From Sandaracinaceae bacterium (GTDB taxonomy: Bacteria > Myxococcota_A > Polyangia > Polyangiales > Houyiibacteriaceae), in assembly GCA_016706685.1 (NCBI GenBank), contig JADJJE010000005.1, forward strand, positions 186,001 through 250,000: a stretch of DNA of 64,000 nt, in the 5' to 3' direction. Position numbers and translations under genes: made by a program. Position 1 is the first letter of the stretch, and each line of letters opens with the position of its first letter. The notes beneath the pieces were generated by a model. The model did no database searches and was not told where the DNA came from. It was given only the letters and a program-made list of their open reading frames with translations. Below are positions 37,758 through 46,505 of the stretch, one piece after another.

Positions 37758-39052
37758 CGCGGGCACAGCGGCAACCGCACGTGGCGCGGGACGTGCGGGA
37801 CGCGTGCGTGGTTCGGGTGGCCGGGGGGGCGCTGCTGTTCGCGACGGCGCTGCTCCTCGCCACTTCGCACGCGCTCGCGCACGACCGCAGCGTGTCGCAG
37901 TCGAGCGTGAGCGTGCGTGGCACCACCGTGAGCGCACAGGTGCGGCTGCGGACGGTGGACCTGAGCGCGCTGACTGCCGAGGTGGCCGCGTGGGCACACG
38001 ACCGCGCGGAGGGGCGTGACGCTGCCGCCGCGGACGCGCTGCCCGAGGCACTGGTGGAGGCGCTGCACACGCACTTCCGCGTCCTGGACCGAGGCGATGT
38101 CGCCTGCGTGCCGCGTGCGCCGCTGCGCCTGACCAGCCAGCCTGCCGAGCTGCGCCTTCGCCTCACCTTCGACTGCGGAGCCGAGCCTGCACGCTACGTG
38201 GTGACGCCGTGGCCCGTCCCGGGGCACCACCACCTGGCGCACGTGGAGGGCAGCGGACGCGAGGGCACGCTGATCGTGGGCGAGACGCGCGAGCTCTCCC
38301 TGACCATGGCGGAAAACCCCGAGGCGGAGAGCCCCGGTGTGGGCCCGGCCATGCTGGCCTATCTGCGCTATGGCGCCGAGCACGCGGCGACGGGCTGGGA
38401 CCACGTGCTCTTCGTGCTGTTGCTGCTGGCGTTCGCGCCGCGCCTGCGAGACGCGGCCGTGCTGGTCACGGGCTTCACCATGGGGCACGCGGTCACGCTG
38501 GTGCTGGCCGCGCTGGCCGTGCTCGAGAGCCGCGCCGTGGCGGTGGAGTCGCTGATCGCGGCGTCGGTGGTGCTGGTGGCCGCCGAGAACGTGGCGCGCG
38601 GCGAGGCTCGCCCGCGGGTCCGGGTGTTGGCGCCGCTGCTGGTGGCGCTGGGCGGACTCGGGCTCGGCCTGCTGAGTGGCGAGCGCGCGCTGGTGTACTT
38701 CGCGGTGTTCGCGATGTGCGTGGCAGCGCTGGGGACCCCCACGAACGCGCCGGGCAGCGACCACCAAGCTCGCGTGCGCCTCGCGCTCGCCGTGGCGTTC
38801 GGACTGGTGCACGGGCTTGGCTTTGCGTCCGGCTTCGACGCGGAGGGCCCCTCGCGCGTGCCGCGCCTGGTGGCGTTCAACCTGGGCGTGGAGCTGGCGC
38901 AGCTGGGCTGGGTGGCGCTCTGCTGGCCGCTCCTGCGCTGGCTGGGCAGCCCCGACGCCGCCCGACGCGTGCGCGCTGTGCAGGCGTTTTCGGTCTTGGC
39001 CGGAGCCGCAGCCACGTATGCCTGTGTGAGCCGGGTGTTCGACGGGGGCTGA
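37754..39052 (+). CDS. HupE/UreJ-family membrane protein (HupE_UreJ_2)
   Basis: The 432-aa product has a signal peptide (ALLFATALLLATSHALAHD), a periplasmic beta-domain of ~150 residues, then a multi-TM region whose first motif is YLRYGAEHAATGWDHVLFVLLLLAF (~200-224) with conserved His, followed by FTMGHAVTLVLAAL and VHGLGFASGF. These His-containing helices are the HupE_UreJ_2 signature, associated with metal (Ni/Co) handling by family name only. The ATGA overlap at 37754-37757 couples it to the PPIase-like gene. Confidence 0.85.
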   Translation: MTRAQRQPHVARDVRDACVVRVAGGALLFATALLLATSHALAHDRSVSQSSVSVRGTTVSAQVRLRTVDLSALTAEVAAWAHDRAEGRDAAAADALPEALVEALHTHFRVLDRGDVACVPRAPLRLTSQPAELRLRLTFDCGAEPARYVVTPWPVPGHHHLAHVEGSGREGTLIVGETRELSLTMAENPEAESPGVGPAMLAYLRYGAEHAATGWDHVLFVLLLLAFAPRLRDAAVLVTGFTMGHAVTLVLAALAVLESRAVAVESLIAASVVLVAAENVARGEARPRVRVLAPLLVALGGLGLGLLSGERALVYFAVFAMCVAALGTPTNAPGSDHQARVRLALAVAFGLVHGLGFASGFDAEGPSRVPRLVAFNLGVELAQLGWVALCWPLLRWLGSPDAARRVRAVQAFSVLAGAAATYACVSRVFDGG

Positions 39053-39164
39053 CGACGTGCGCGAAGGCGCTGCGTCGCGTGGTGCGCCCCCCGCCTTTTC
39101 GTTACGCTCCACCTCGCACGACGACCTCCCCGTCGTGACTCCCCCCATTGCCATGAGGACACCC

Positions 39165-40265
39165 ATGCGAGGTTCGATGCGCACCCTGACCCTTCTGACG
39201 CTGCTCTCGGCGGGCCTCTGCGCCTGCGGTGGCGACGAGCCCGCGGCGACACCCGCCCCCACGCCGCCCGCGGAGCCGGCCCCCGAGCCGACGGCCAGAA
39301 CGCTCACCAACCACGCCCCGCTGGCTGCGCTGCCGCCGGCGCCCGAGGTACCCGTGCCCAAGCTCGAGCTGGGCCGGCGCCTCTACAACGAGACCGCGCT
39401 CTCGGGCGACAACACCATCTCCTGCGCCACGTGCCACAGCCTGGACCACGGCGGCGCCGAGCCGCGCCGGACGTCCACCGGCATCAACGGCCAGATCGGC
39501 CCCATCAACTCGCCCACCGTGCTGAACGCGGGCCTGCACATCCGTCAGTTCTGGGACGGCCGCGCCGCCGACCTGACCGAGCAGGCCGCCGGCCCGGTGA
39601 CCAACCCCATCGAGATGGGCGGCGACTGGGAGACCGTGGTGGCGCGCATCAGCGCCGACGCCAGCTACGTGGACGCGTTCCGCGCCGCCGGCTACGAGGG
39701 CATCTCGCAGGCCACCATCACGGACGCCATCGGCGCGTTCGAGAGCACGCTCATCACCCCCGGTCCCTTCGACCGCTTCCTGGGCGGCGACCTCACGGCC
39801 ATGAACGAGCAGCAGCAGCGCGGCTACATGACCTTCCGCACCTCGGGCTGCATCTCGTGCCACACGGGCCCCGCGCTCGGCGGCCAGATGTTCCAGAAGA
39901 TGGGCCTGGTGCGCGACTACTTCGCGCTGCGCGGCGGTGAGCTCACGGAGGCCGATCAGGGCCGCTTCAACTTCACCCGGGTGGAGAGCGACCGGCACTT
40001 CTTCAAGGTGCCCACGCTGCGCAACGTCACCCAGACCGGGCCGTACTTCCACGACGGCTCGCAGGCCGACTTGGCCAGCGCCGTGCGCATCATGGGCCAG
40101 GTGCAGCTCAACCTGGAGCTGACCGACGCGCAGGTGGCCGACATCGTGGCGTTCCTCGGCGCGCTGGACGGCGAGCTGCCCGCTCACGCCCGCATGCCCG
40201 CGGTGGCTCCGGCCGGGGCTGTGCCCGCCCCGGCGGCCCCCGCCGCTCCCGCGCCCGCCGAGTGA
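39165..40265 (+). CDS. Di-haem cytochrome c peroxidase (CCP/MauG family) lipoprotein
   Basis: 366 aa. Lipobox CACGGD (Cys ~18) after the signal peptide, then a Pro/Ala linker. Haem sites are CATCH (Cys87-His91) and CISCH (Cys229-His233). TSTGINGQIGPINSPTVLNAGLHIRQFWDGRA and VPTLRNVTQTGPYFHDGS are the usual CCP surroundings. It reduces H2O2 with electrons from small c-type cytochromes or acts as a MauG-like oxidase. The start is the ATG with GAGGA five bases upstream; earlier in-frame ATGs lack a site or precede it. Confidence 0.92.
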   Translation: MRGSMRTLTLLTLLSAGLCACGGDEPAATPAPTPPAEPAPEPTARTLTNHAPLAALPPAPEVPVPKLELGRRLYNETALSGDNTISCATCHSLDHGGAEPRRTSTGINGQIGPINSPTVLNAGLHIRQFWDGRAADLTEQAAGPVTNPIEMGGDWETVVARISADASYVDAFRAAGYEGISQATITDAIGAFESTLITPGPFDRFLGGDLTAMNEQQQRGYMTFRTSGCISCHTGPALGGQMFQKMGLVRDYFALRGGELTEADQGRFNFTRVESDRHFFKVPTLRNVTQTGPYFHDGSQADLASAVRIMGQVQLNLELTDAQVADIVAFLGALDGELPAHARMPAVAPAGAVPAPAAPAAPAPAE

Positions 40266-40488
40266 TCTGCGCCGCCGAGGCGTAGGCTCGAGCCCACACA
40301 GCGCCGGTTCGCACCCACGGGTGATCTCCCACCGAGATCGCCGTGCGGAGGCGACCCGGCGTTTTCGTCGCGGAAACGTCGCGCGCTGCGATCGCCCACC
40401 TTGGTCTGCTTCGTGCTTAGATGGCGGTCGCGTCACGCGGCGCGCACGGTGCCCGCGAGGCGAACATTGCGAACGAAGGGTGAAGACT

Positions 40489-40911
40489 ATGAGCAAGATG
40501 CTGAAGAATGGTTCCAAGGGGGAAGCGGTCACGGCGCTGCAGAAGCAGCTGGTCACGCTGGGCTACGCCATCAAGGTGGACGGTGACTTCGGTGCCGGCA
40601 CCGAGAAGGCCGTCCTGAGCCTGCAGGGTTCGTTCGGCTACGACACCGACGGCATCGTGGGCCCCGGCACGCAGGGCCTGATCGACGCCCAGATTGGCTA
40701 CGGCTGGAACGCCACCGCCCCCGACGCCTACGAGAAGGCCCAGAAGGCCCAGGGCAAGACGGTGGCCGCGCCGGTCGACAAGACCGCCGCTGCTGCGAAG
40801 GACGGTGCCCCCGCGAAGGCCGCCCCGGCCGCCGACAAGACCGCCGCCGCCAAGACCCCCGACAAGGGCGCAGCCCCTGCCGCTGCGAAGGCCGCCCCCG
40901 CCAAGAAGTGA
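40489..40911 (+). CDS. Peptidoglycan-binding domain protein with Ala/Lys/Pro tail
   Basis: 140 aa without signal peptide. Residues ~5-70 are a PG_binding_1 domain (LKNGSKGEAVTALQKQLVTLGYAIKVDGDFGAGTEKAVLSLQGSFGYDTDGIVGPGTQGLID). The C-terminal half is low-complexity (AAPVDKTAAAAKDGAPAKAAPAADK...), histone-H1-like in composition. AAGGG eight bases upstream serves as ribosome binding site. Lack of an export signal means it may be secreted by another route or act elsewhere. Confidence 0.8.
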   Translation: MSKMLKNGSKGEAVTALQKQLVTLGYAIKVDGDFGAGTEKAVLSLQGSFGYDTDGIVGPGTQGLIDAQIGYGWNATAPDAYEKAQKAQGKTVAAPVDKTAAAAKDGAPAKAAPAADKTAAAKTPDKGAAPAAAKAAPAKK

Positions 40912-41059
40912 TCCCGGCCGCGACCTGCCAGCCCCCCGCGGCAGGCCGCACGCCATGCACGCACCGAGCCCCTCCCCTGGGGCTCGTCGCGTTTCACCAC
41001 CCGGAGCCCCCCCGGGCACCGCGCTAGACGCCCGCGCCAACAGGTCATACCCTCGCCGC

Positions 41060-42199
41060 GTGTCTCTCCCTGATCCCGAACGCACGCGTCGGCACATCGG
41101 CCTCGGCCTCTACATCATCGGGATGCTGCTGGGCTTCCTGCAGCTGATCATCTGGTTCGTGGGGCTCCCCGTGCTGGCCGGTCAGGGCGCCATCCTGGCC
41201 TACATGTGCATGGGCGCGGTGCTCGCCTTCCCGGCCGGCGTCATGTACCTGACCTTCCCGCGCCTGCTGGACCGCTACGACCCCGAGCCGTGGTACGCGC
41301 TCTTGGGCTGCCTCTTCTGGGGCGGCATCGCGGCCTGCGGCTTTTCCGTCACCATCAACAGCCTGGTGGGTGAGGGCGTGGCCAACGTCTACGGCGCGGA
41401 AGCAGGCGAGATCGTGGGCGCCGTCATCTGCGCACCCATCGTGGAGGAGTTCTGGAAGGGCCTCGCCGTGTTCGGCATGTTCTACTTCCTCAAGCGCGAG
41501 TTCGACGGCATCGTGGACGGCATCATCTACGCCAGCTTCGTGGCCCTGGGCTTCGCCGCCGTGGAGAACGTCCTCTACTACGGGCGGGCTGCGGCCGACG
41601 GTGGCCTGGCCGGGATGGGCGCCAACTTCGTGCTGCGCGGCATCCTCTTTCCGTGGGGCCACCCGGTCTACACCTCCATGACGGGCATCGGCTTCGGCCT
41701 GGCGCGCGAGGGGCGGCACAAGGCCATCCGCGTGCTCGGGCCGCTCGTGGGCTACGGCCTCGCGGTCATGCTGCACGCCATGTGGAACGGCGGCGCCACG
41801 TTCGCGGGCATGAGCGAAGAGGGCGGCGCCATCTTCTGCTTCAGCATCTTGATCTGGTTCGCGTTCGTCACCGCGTTCATCGGCATGATCATCGCCCTGG
41901 TGCGCCGCCGCGGGCGCATCCTGCGGGCGCACCTGCTGGACGAGGTGGCCCTCGGCAACATCACCACGACCGAGCTCGACATCGTGACCAGCGCCTTCGG
42001 CCTGCTGAACTTCCGCATGAAGTACGGCAGCCAGGGGGCCGAGTTCATCCGCGCCATCGCGCGTCTCTCGCTGTCCAAGTGGCACACCACGCGGGCCCAG
42101 TCGCAGAACACGCACACCGTGAGCATGGACTTCATCCTGCCGCTGCGCGTGAAGATCGCGAAGGGCCGGCAGGCGCTCGCCCAGCGCGGATACCGCTGA
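41060..42199 (+). CDS. PrsW-family intramembrane metalloprotease
   Basis: 379 aa with about eight TM helices. PrsW motifs: CAPIVEEFWKG (EExxK, ~128-138), DGIIYASFVALGFAAVENVLYY (GfxxxEN) and WGHPVYTSMTGIGFG / LHAMWNGG (the two His positions). In Bacillus PrsW cleaves an anti-sigma factor; the substrate here is unknown. A GTG start is used; the upstream open frame would overlap nothing but gives only Pro/Arg-rich sequence. A cytoplasmic C-terminal extension of ~90 residues (FRMKYGSQGAEFIRAIARLSLSKW) follows. Confidence 0.87.
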   Translation: MSLPDPERTRRHIGLGLYIIGMLLGFLQLIIWFVGLPVLAGQGAILAYMCMGAVLAFPAGVMYLTFPRLLDRYDPEPWYALLGCLFWGGIAACGFSVTINSLVGEGVANVYGAEAGEIVGAVICAPIVEEFWKGLAVFGMFYFLKREFDGIVDGIIYASFVALGFAAVENVLYYGRAAADGGLAGMGANFVLRGILFPWGHPVYTSMTGIGFGLAREGRHKAIRVLGPLVGYGLAVMLHAMWNGGATFAGMSEEGGAIFCFSILIWFAFVTAFIGMIIALVRRRGRILRAHLLDEVALGNITTTELDIVTSAFGLLNFRMKYGSQGAEFIRAIARLSLSKWHTTRAQSQNTHTVSMDFILPLRVKIAKGRQALAQRGYR

Positions 42200-42203
42200 C
42201 GCC

Positions 42204-43355
42204 ATGACCGTCTTGGTGACCTGCGCGCCCGGCCTCGAGAAGCTGCTGGCAGCGGAGGTGGGCGCCCTCCTCGGCCGCCTGCCTCTCGCAAGCTGCCCCG
42301 TGTCCGTGGCGCCGGACGGAGTGCGCGTCACGGCGGCTCCGGCGGACCAGCTGAGCGTGATCGGCGCGCTGAACCTGGGCCTTGGGCTCAGCACCGGCGT
42401 GCGCGTGGAGCTGGGCAGCTTCTCGGCGTCGCAGTTCCCGCAGCTGGTGCGCAAGCTGAAGCAGCTTTCATTTCAGCCCTGGATCCCGCGCGGCGTCGCG
42501 GTGGACGTGCGCGTGCGCAGCCTGCGCAGCCGCCTCTACCACACCAAGGCCATCGCCGACCGCACGCGCCGCGCCATCGCCGACGCGTTCGGGATTGCCA
42601 ACGTGGACGCCCTCGAGCCCGACAGCACCGAGCCGCACGCGCGCGTGCACGTGGACGGCAACGAGAACCTGTTCAGCGTGAGCGTGGACACCAGCGGCGA
42701 ACCCCTCTACCGGCGAGGCTACCGCTTGGCCACGGGCAAGGCGCCGCTGCGGGCCGACCTCGCGCGCGCGCTGGTGGTGGCCTCCGGCTGGGCGGGGGAC
42801 ACGCCTCTCGGCGACCCGTTCTGCGGCGCGGGCACCGTCATGATCGAGGCGGCGCTGCTGGCCTCCGGGCGCTTGCCGGGCGCGGGCCGAGCCTTCGCGT
42901 TCGAGGCCGCGCCATGCCACGACGCGGCACGCTTCGCCGCCGTGCGTGCGCGCCTGGACGTGCCCGCGCGCGCCTCACTGCCACGCTTGCTCGGGTCGGA
43001 TCGAGACGCCGGCGTGATCGAGTCGGCCCGGGACAACGCCGAGCGCGCCGGCGTGGCGAAGCTCATCACCTTCGAGGTGGCCGCGCTGAGCGACGCGCCC
43101 ATCTTCGTGGATGGCACCCTCGGCGCACGCACCGTGGTCACGAACCCGCCGTATGGGCTGCGCGTGGGGGACACCCGCACGCTGCAGAACCTCTATCAGC
43201 GCGTGGGGACCTTGGTGCGTGGGCTGCCGCCGGGATCGCACGCTGCGTTGCTCACACCACCGCCGCGCGTGCGGGATCTCGGGCTGACCCTCGAGCGCGC
43301 GTTCGAGAGCAACCACGGCGGGCAGCACGTCATCGCTAGCGTGACGGCGGGCTGA
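42204..43355 (+). CDS. RlmL/TrmN-type RNA methyltransferase with THUMP domain
   Basis: 383 aa. The N-terminal ~150 residues form a ferredoxin-like/THUMP region (MTVLVTCAPGLEKLLAAEVGALLGR; EPHARVHVDGNENLFSVSVDTSGEPLYRRGYR). The C-terminal domain has the N6A/N2G methyltransferase motifs: DLARALVVASGWAGDTPLGDPFCGAGTVMIEAALLA (motif I) and TVVTNPPYGLRVG (catalytic NPPY). It probably methylates guanosine or adenosine in rRNA or tRNA. It begins four bases after the prsW stop, so the two are likely co-transcribed. Confidence 0.9.
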   Translation: MTVLVTCAPGLEKLLAAEVGALLGRLPLASCPVSVAPDGVRVTAAPADQLSVIGALNLGLGLSTGVRVELGSFSASQFPQLVRKLKQLSFQPWIPRGVAVDVRVRSLRSRLYHTKAIADRTRRAIADAFGIANVDALEPDSTEPHARVHVDGNENLFSVSVDTSGEPLYRRGYRLATGKAPLRADLARALVVASGWAGDTPLGDPFCGAGTVMIEAALLASGRLPGAGRAFAFEAAPCHDAARFAAVRARLDVPARASLPRLLGSDRDAGVIESARDNAERAGVAKLITFEVAALSDAPIFVDGTLGARTVVTNPPYGLRVGDTRTLQNLYQRVGTLVRGLPPGSHAALLTPPPRVRDLGLTLERAFESNHGGQHVIASVTAG

Positions 43356-43381
43356 CGTCTCATGATCCGCGCCTGCTGCGC

Positions 43382-43762
43382 GGGGGCCGATTGGCCTTGC
43401 TGCAAGGCACAATGTGCACCCCCGGCTGGAAGCCGGGGGCAGCAAACCTGGCCTCGACTCACTTAAAGTCCCCCGCCCGGCGGCGGCGGACTACGTGGTC
43501 GACAACAGGCGGTGTTCTACCAAGGGTGGCCGGACGCAGTGTCGGAGTACCTTGGGTAGGGCAAACCCTGCTGGCAGCCACGTAGTCCGCCCAAGGGCGG
43601 ACTTTCGGCAGGTCCAGACCTGGTCTGCTGCCCCCGGCTTCCAGCCGGGGGTGCCCAAAGAACCTTGCTGCAAGGCGAAGAGAGCCCCAAGCAAGATGTG
43701 TTGAACCACCAGGCTTCAGCCGTGGGTGCCCAAAGCAGCTTGCAGCAAGTCGAATCGGCCCT
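43382..43762. repeat. 380-bp palindromic intergenic element with nested inverted repeats
   Basis: The ends GGGGCCGATTGGCCTTGCTG (43383-43402) and the complement of AGCTTGCAGCAAGTCGAATCGGCCC (43738-43761) are imperfect inverted repeats. Inside are two hairpins of the same kind, CCCCCGGCT-N3-AGCCGGGGG (43419-43439 and 43631-43651). There is also a perfect 14-bp inverted pair GGCGGACTACGTGG (43485-43498) / (43578-43591). A third, diverged arm (GGCTTCAGCCGTGGGTGCCCAAAGC) lies at 43712-43736. No gene is inside; short frames crossing it are artefacts. MITE- or REP-like. Confidence 0.65.
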
Positions 43763-43783
43763 CTGGCGAGATGGGTGAGCTCA

Positions 43784-44383
43784 TCAGTCCGCGCCCACCA
43801 GCAGGTCCGCCGTGGCCGCCGTCATCCCGGCCAGGTCTGCGCCGTCGGCGTAGACCCCGTCGATGACCAAGCGGCAGAGCCCGTGCACGCACGCCCACCG
43901 AGCCTGTGCGCGCCGCAGGCCGGCCTTCCCGCGGCCCACGGCAGGGTCCATGGCGCTCACGTAGTCCACGTAGCGGCGAAACGTCTCGAACGCGAGCGCG
44001 CGCAGGCTCTCGGTGGGCTCGCCCGCCTTCCAGATGCTGCGCCCGAACATGAGGTCGTAGACCTCGGGGTGCGCCGCGGCGTAGCCCACGTAGGCCCGCA
44101 CGAAGCGCAGCGTCTGGTCGCGCGCGCTGCCCGACACGTCGCGCGCCCCGTCCTGCAGCACCTGGTCGAGGGTGGTGAAGCCCTCCTCGGCCAACGCGCA
44201 GAGCAGCGCGTTCTTGTTGTCGAAGTGGTGGTAGAGCGCCGACGCGCTGACCCCCACGCGCAGCCCCAGCTGGCGCAGGGAGAGCCCGTCCAGGCCCACC
44301 TCGCGCACCATGGCCTGGGCCTCGCGCAGCAGCGTGGGGCGCAGGTCGCCGTGGTGGTAGCGCTGGGGGGCCTTGGGGGGCAT
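43784..44383 (-). CDS. TetR-family regulator (WHG-domain type)
   Basis: 199 aa. The N-terminal HTH RPTLLREAQAMVREVGLDGLSLRQLGLRVGVSASALYHHFDNKNALL (~15-61) is canonical, and YHHGDL precedes it as in many WHG-type members. The C-terminal ligand domain contains VGYAAAHPEVYDLMFGRSIWKAGE and WACVHGLCRLVIDG. It is divergent from the dienoyl-CoA-reductase-like gene across 88 bp, so it most likely controls that gene in response to an acyl-CoA or fatty acid; the ligand is inferred. Confidence 0.9.
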   Translation of the reverse strand: MPPKAPQRYHHGDLRPTLLREAQAMVREVGLDGLSLRQLGLRVGVSASALYHHFDNKNALLCALAEEGFTTLDQVLQDGARDVSGSARDQTLRFVRAYVGYAAAHPEVYDLMFGRSIWKAGEPTESLRALAFETFRRYVDYVSAMDPAVGRGKAGLRRAQARWACVHGLCRLVIDGVYADGADLAGMTAATADLLVGAD

Positions 44384-44394
44384 CGCGGTGGATC

Positions 44395-44423
44395 TTGACA
44401 GTGTTCAGACGGGGTGTCATCTA
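44395..44423 (+). promoter_or_regulatory. Divergent control region: -35 box and inverted repeat
   Basis: A consensus TTGACA (44395-44400) with a weak CATCTA 17 bp downstream. TGACA (44396-44400) and TGTCA (44415-44419) form an inverted repeat with 14-bp spacer, overlapping the promoter. Likely operator of the adjacent TetR regulator. Confidence 0.4.
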
Positions 44424-44471
44424 AACGGCGTACAGATTGCCGACGCCGTGCCACCCTGACCGGAGTTCCCC

Positions 44472-46502
44472 ATGAACCAGCCCTTCCCGAACCTGCTCGC
44501 GCCCTTGGATCTCGGCTTCACCACGCTGCGCAACCGCGTGGTCATGGGCTCCATGCACACCGGCCTCGAGGACCGCTTCTGGAACTACCCGAAGCTGGCG
44601 GCGTACTTCGCCGAGCGCGCCAAGGGCGGCGTGGGCCTCATGGTCACCGGCGGGCTCAGCGTGAACCGCCGCGCGTGGTTCTACCCGGGCTCCGGCGTGG
44701 TGAACCAGCCCGGCGACGTGCTGCCGCACCAGCTGGTCACGCGCGCGGTGCACGAGCACGGCGGCAAGATCGCGCTCCAGCTCATCCACACGGGGCGCTA
44801 CGCGCACCACCCGTGGTCGGTGTCGGCCAGCGCCAAGAAGTCGCCCATCAACCCGTTCAAACCGAAGGCCATGAGCGAGGCGCAGATCCTCTCCACCATC
44901 GACGACTTCGCGCGCAGCGCGGCCATCGCCAAGCGTGCCGGCTACGACGGCGTGGAGATCATGGGCAGCGAGGGCTACCTGCTGAACCAGTTCGCGTGCC
45001 GCCGCGTGAACGAGCGCAAGGACCGCTGGGGCGGCGACATTCACGGGCGCATGCGCTTCCCCGTCGAGATCGTGCGCGCCGTGCGCCGCGAGGTGGGCCC
45101 GGACTTCATCGTGATGTACCGCCTGTCCATCCTGGACCTGGTGGAGGGTGGCAACACCTACGACGAGGTGGAGACCATGGCGAAGGCGCTGGTGGAGGCC
45201 GGCATCACGCTGCTCAACACCGGCATCGGCTGGCACGAGGCGCGCGTGCCCACCATCGTGACGTCCGTGCCGCGGGGGGCGTTCCGCGAGGTCACGGCAC
45301 GCCTCAAGCGCGCCGTCAGCGTGCCGGTGATCGCCTCCAACCGCATCAACACGCCCGAGGTGGCCGAGTCCATCTTGGCCAACGGCGAGGCCGACATGGT
45401 GTCCATGGCGCGCCCGCTGCTGGCGGACCCGCACTTCGTGATGAAGGCCGCCGCCGGGCGCCCCGAGACCATCAACACGTGCATCGCTTGCAACCAGGCG
45501 TGCCTCGACCACACCTTCTCGCTGAAGCGCGCCACCTGCATGGTGAACCCGCGCGCCGCGCGCGAGAGCGAGCTGCTGTACGAGCGGGCCAGCATGCCGC
45601 GCCGCATCGCCGTGGTGGGTGCTGGCATGGCGGGCCTCTCGGCCGCCACCGTCGCCGCCGAGCGCGGCCACCACGTCACCCTGTTCGAAGCCGCGAGCGC
45701 GATTGGTGGGCAGTTCCGCATGGCCGCGGCCGTGCCGGGCAAGGAAGAGTTCCGCGAGACGCTGCGCTACTTCGAGCACGAGGTGAAGCGCACGGGCGTC
45801 ACGCTGCGCCTCGACACACGGGCCAGCCAGCAGGAGCTGCAGGGCTTCGACGAGGTCATCGTGGCCACCGGCGTGGTGCCGCGCGTGCCCAGCATTCCCG
45901 GCATCGAGCACCCGAAGGTGCTGCGTTATACCGACGTGCTGCGCGACAAGAAGCCCGTGGGCAAGCGCGTGGCCGTCATCGGCGCGGGCGGCATCGGCGT
46001 GGACGTGTGCGAGTACCTGCTGCAGGACCCGGACATGAGCCTCGAGGCCTGGTGCGCCGAGTGGGGCGTGGACCCGAGCGGCGACTCCCCCGGCGGCCTG
46101 CGCGAGCCCCACGTGGAGAAGCCGCGCCGCACCATCACCATGCTGCAGCGCAGCGAGGGCCTGAAGAAAATGGGCTCCGGCCCCGGCCGCACCACCGGCT
46201 GGGTGCACAAGATCGCGCTCCAGCGGGGCGGCGTGCGCATGCTGGACGGCGTGACCTACGAGCGCATCGACGACCAGGGCCTGCACATCCGCCGCGAGGG
46301 CAAGGCCGAGCTGCTCGAGGTGGACCACATCATCCTGTGCGCCGGGCAGGTGTCCTTGCGCGACCTGGTGCCCGAGGGCGCCGGCAAGCGCGGCAAGCGC
46401 GAGCGGGGTGGCGTGCACGTGATCGGCGGCGCGGACCTGGCCGCCGAGCTGGACGCGAAGCGGGCCATCGCGCAGGGCGCCGAGCTGGCCGCGCGGCTGT
46501 GA
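44472..46502 (+). CDS. FadH-like 2,4-dienoyl-CoA reductase / OYE-family oxidoreductase
   Basis: The 676-aa, three-cofactor enzyme has an N-terminal FMN TIM barrel (LDLGFTTLRNRVVMGSMHTGLED...). The [4Fe-4S] site is C337-x2-C340-x3-C344-x11-C356 (NTCIACNQACLDHTF...ATCMVNP). FAD-binding IAVVGAGMAGLSAA (~379-392) and NADPH-binding RVAVIGAGGIGVDV (~497-510) motifs follow. FadH reduces 2,4-dienoyl-CoA in beta-oxidation of unsaturated fatty acids; other OYE-like enone substrates are possible. GGAG lies five bases upstream of the start. Divergent from the TetR gene. Confidence 0.9.
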   Translation: MNQPFPNLLAPLDLGFTTLRNRVVMGSMHTGLEDRFWNYPKLAAYFAERAKGGVGLMVTGGLSVNRRAWFYPGSGVVNQPGDVLPHQLVTRAVHEHGGKIALQLIHTGRYAHHPWSVSASAKKSPINPFKPKAMSEAQILSTIDDFARSAAIAKRAGYDGVEIMGSEGYLLNQFACRRVNERKDRWGGDIHGRMRFPVEIVRAVRREVGPDFIVMYRLSILDLVEGGNTYDEVETMAKALVEAGITLLNTGIGWHEARVPTIVTSVPRGAFREVTARLKRAVSVPVIASNRINTPEVAESILANGEADMVSMARPLLADPHFVMKAAAGRPETINTCIACNQACLDHTFSLKRATCMVNPRAARESELLYERASMPRRIAVVGAGMAGLSAATVAAERGHHVTLFEAASAIGGQFRMAAAVPGKEEFRETLRYFEHEVKRTGVTLRLDTRASQQELQGFDEVIVATGVVPRVPSIPGIEHPKVLRYTDVLRDKKPVGKRVAVIGAGGIGVDVCEYLLQDPDMSLEAWCAEWGVDPSGDSPGGLREPHVEKPRRTITMLQRSEGLKKMGSGPGRTTGWVHKIALQRGGVRMLDGVTYERIDDQGLHIRREGKAELLEVDHIILCAGQVSLRDLVPEGAGKRGKRERGGVHVIGGADLAAELDAKRAIAQGAELAARL

Positions 46503-46505
46503 GAC

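Noticed and set aside
43391..43709. Short frames inside the palindromic element
   Set aside because: They read across inverted repeats on both strands, have no start signals and change with the repeat arms.
44421..46418. 665-aa minus-strand open frame
   Set aside because: Mirror of the FadH-like gene, Ala/His/Arg-rich, no domain.
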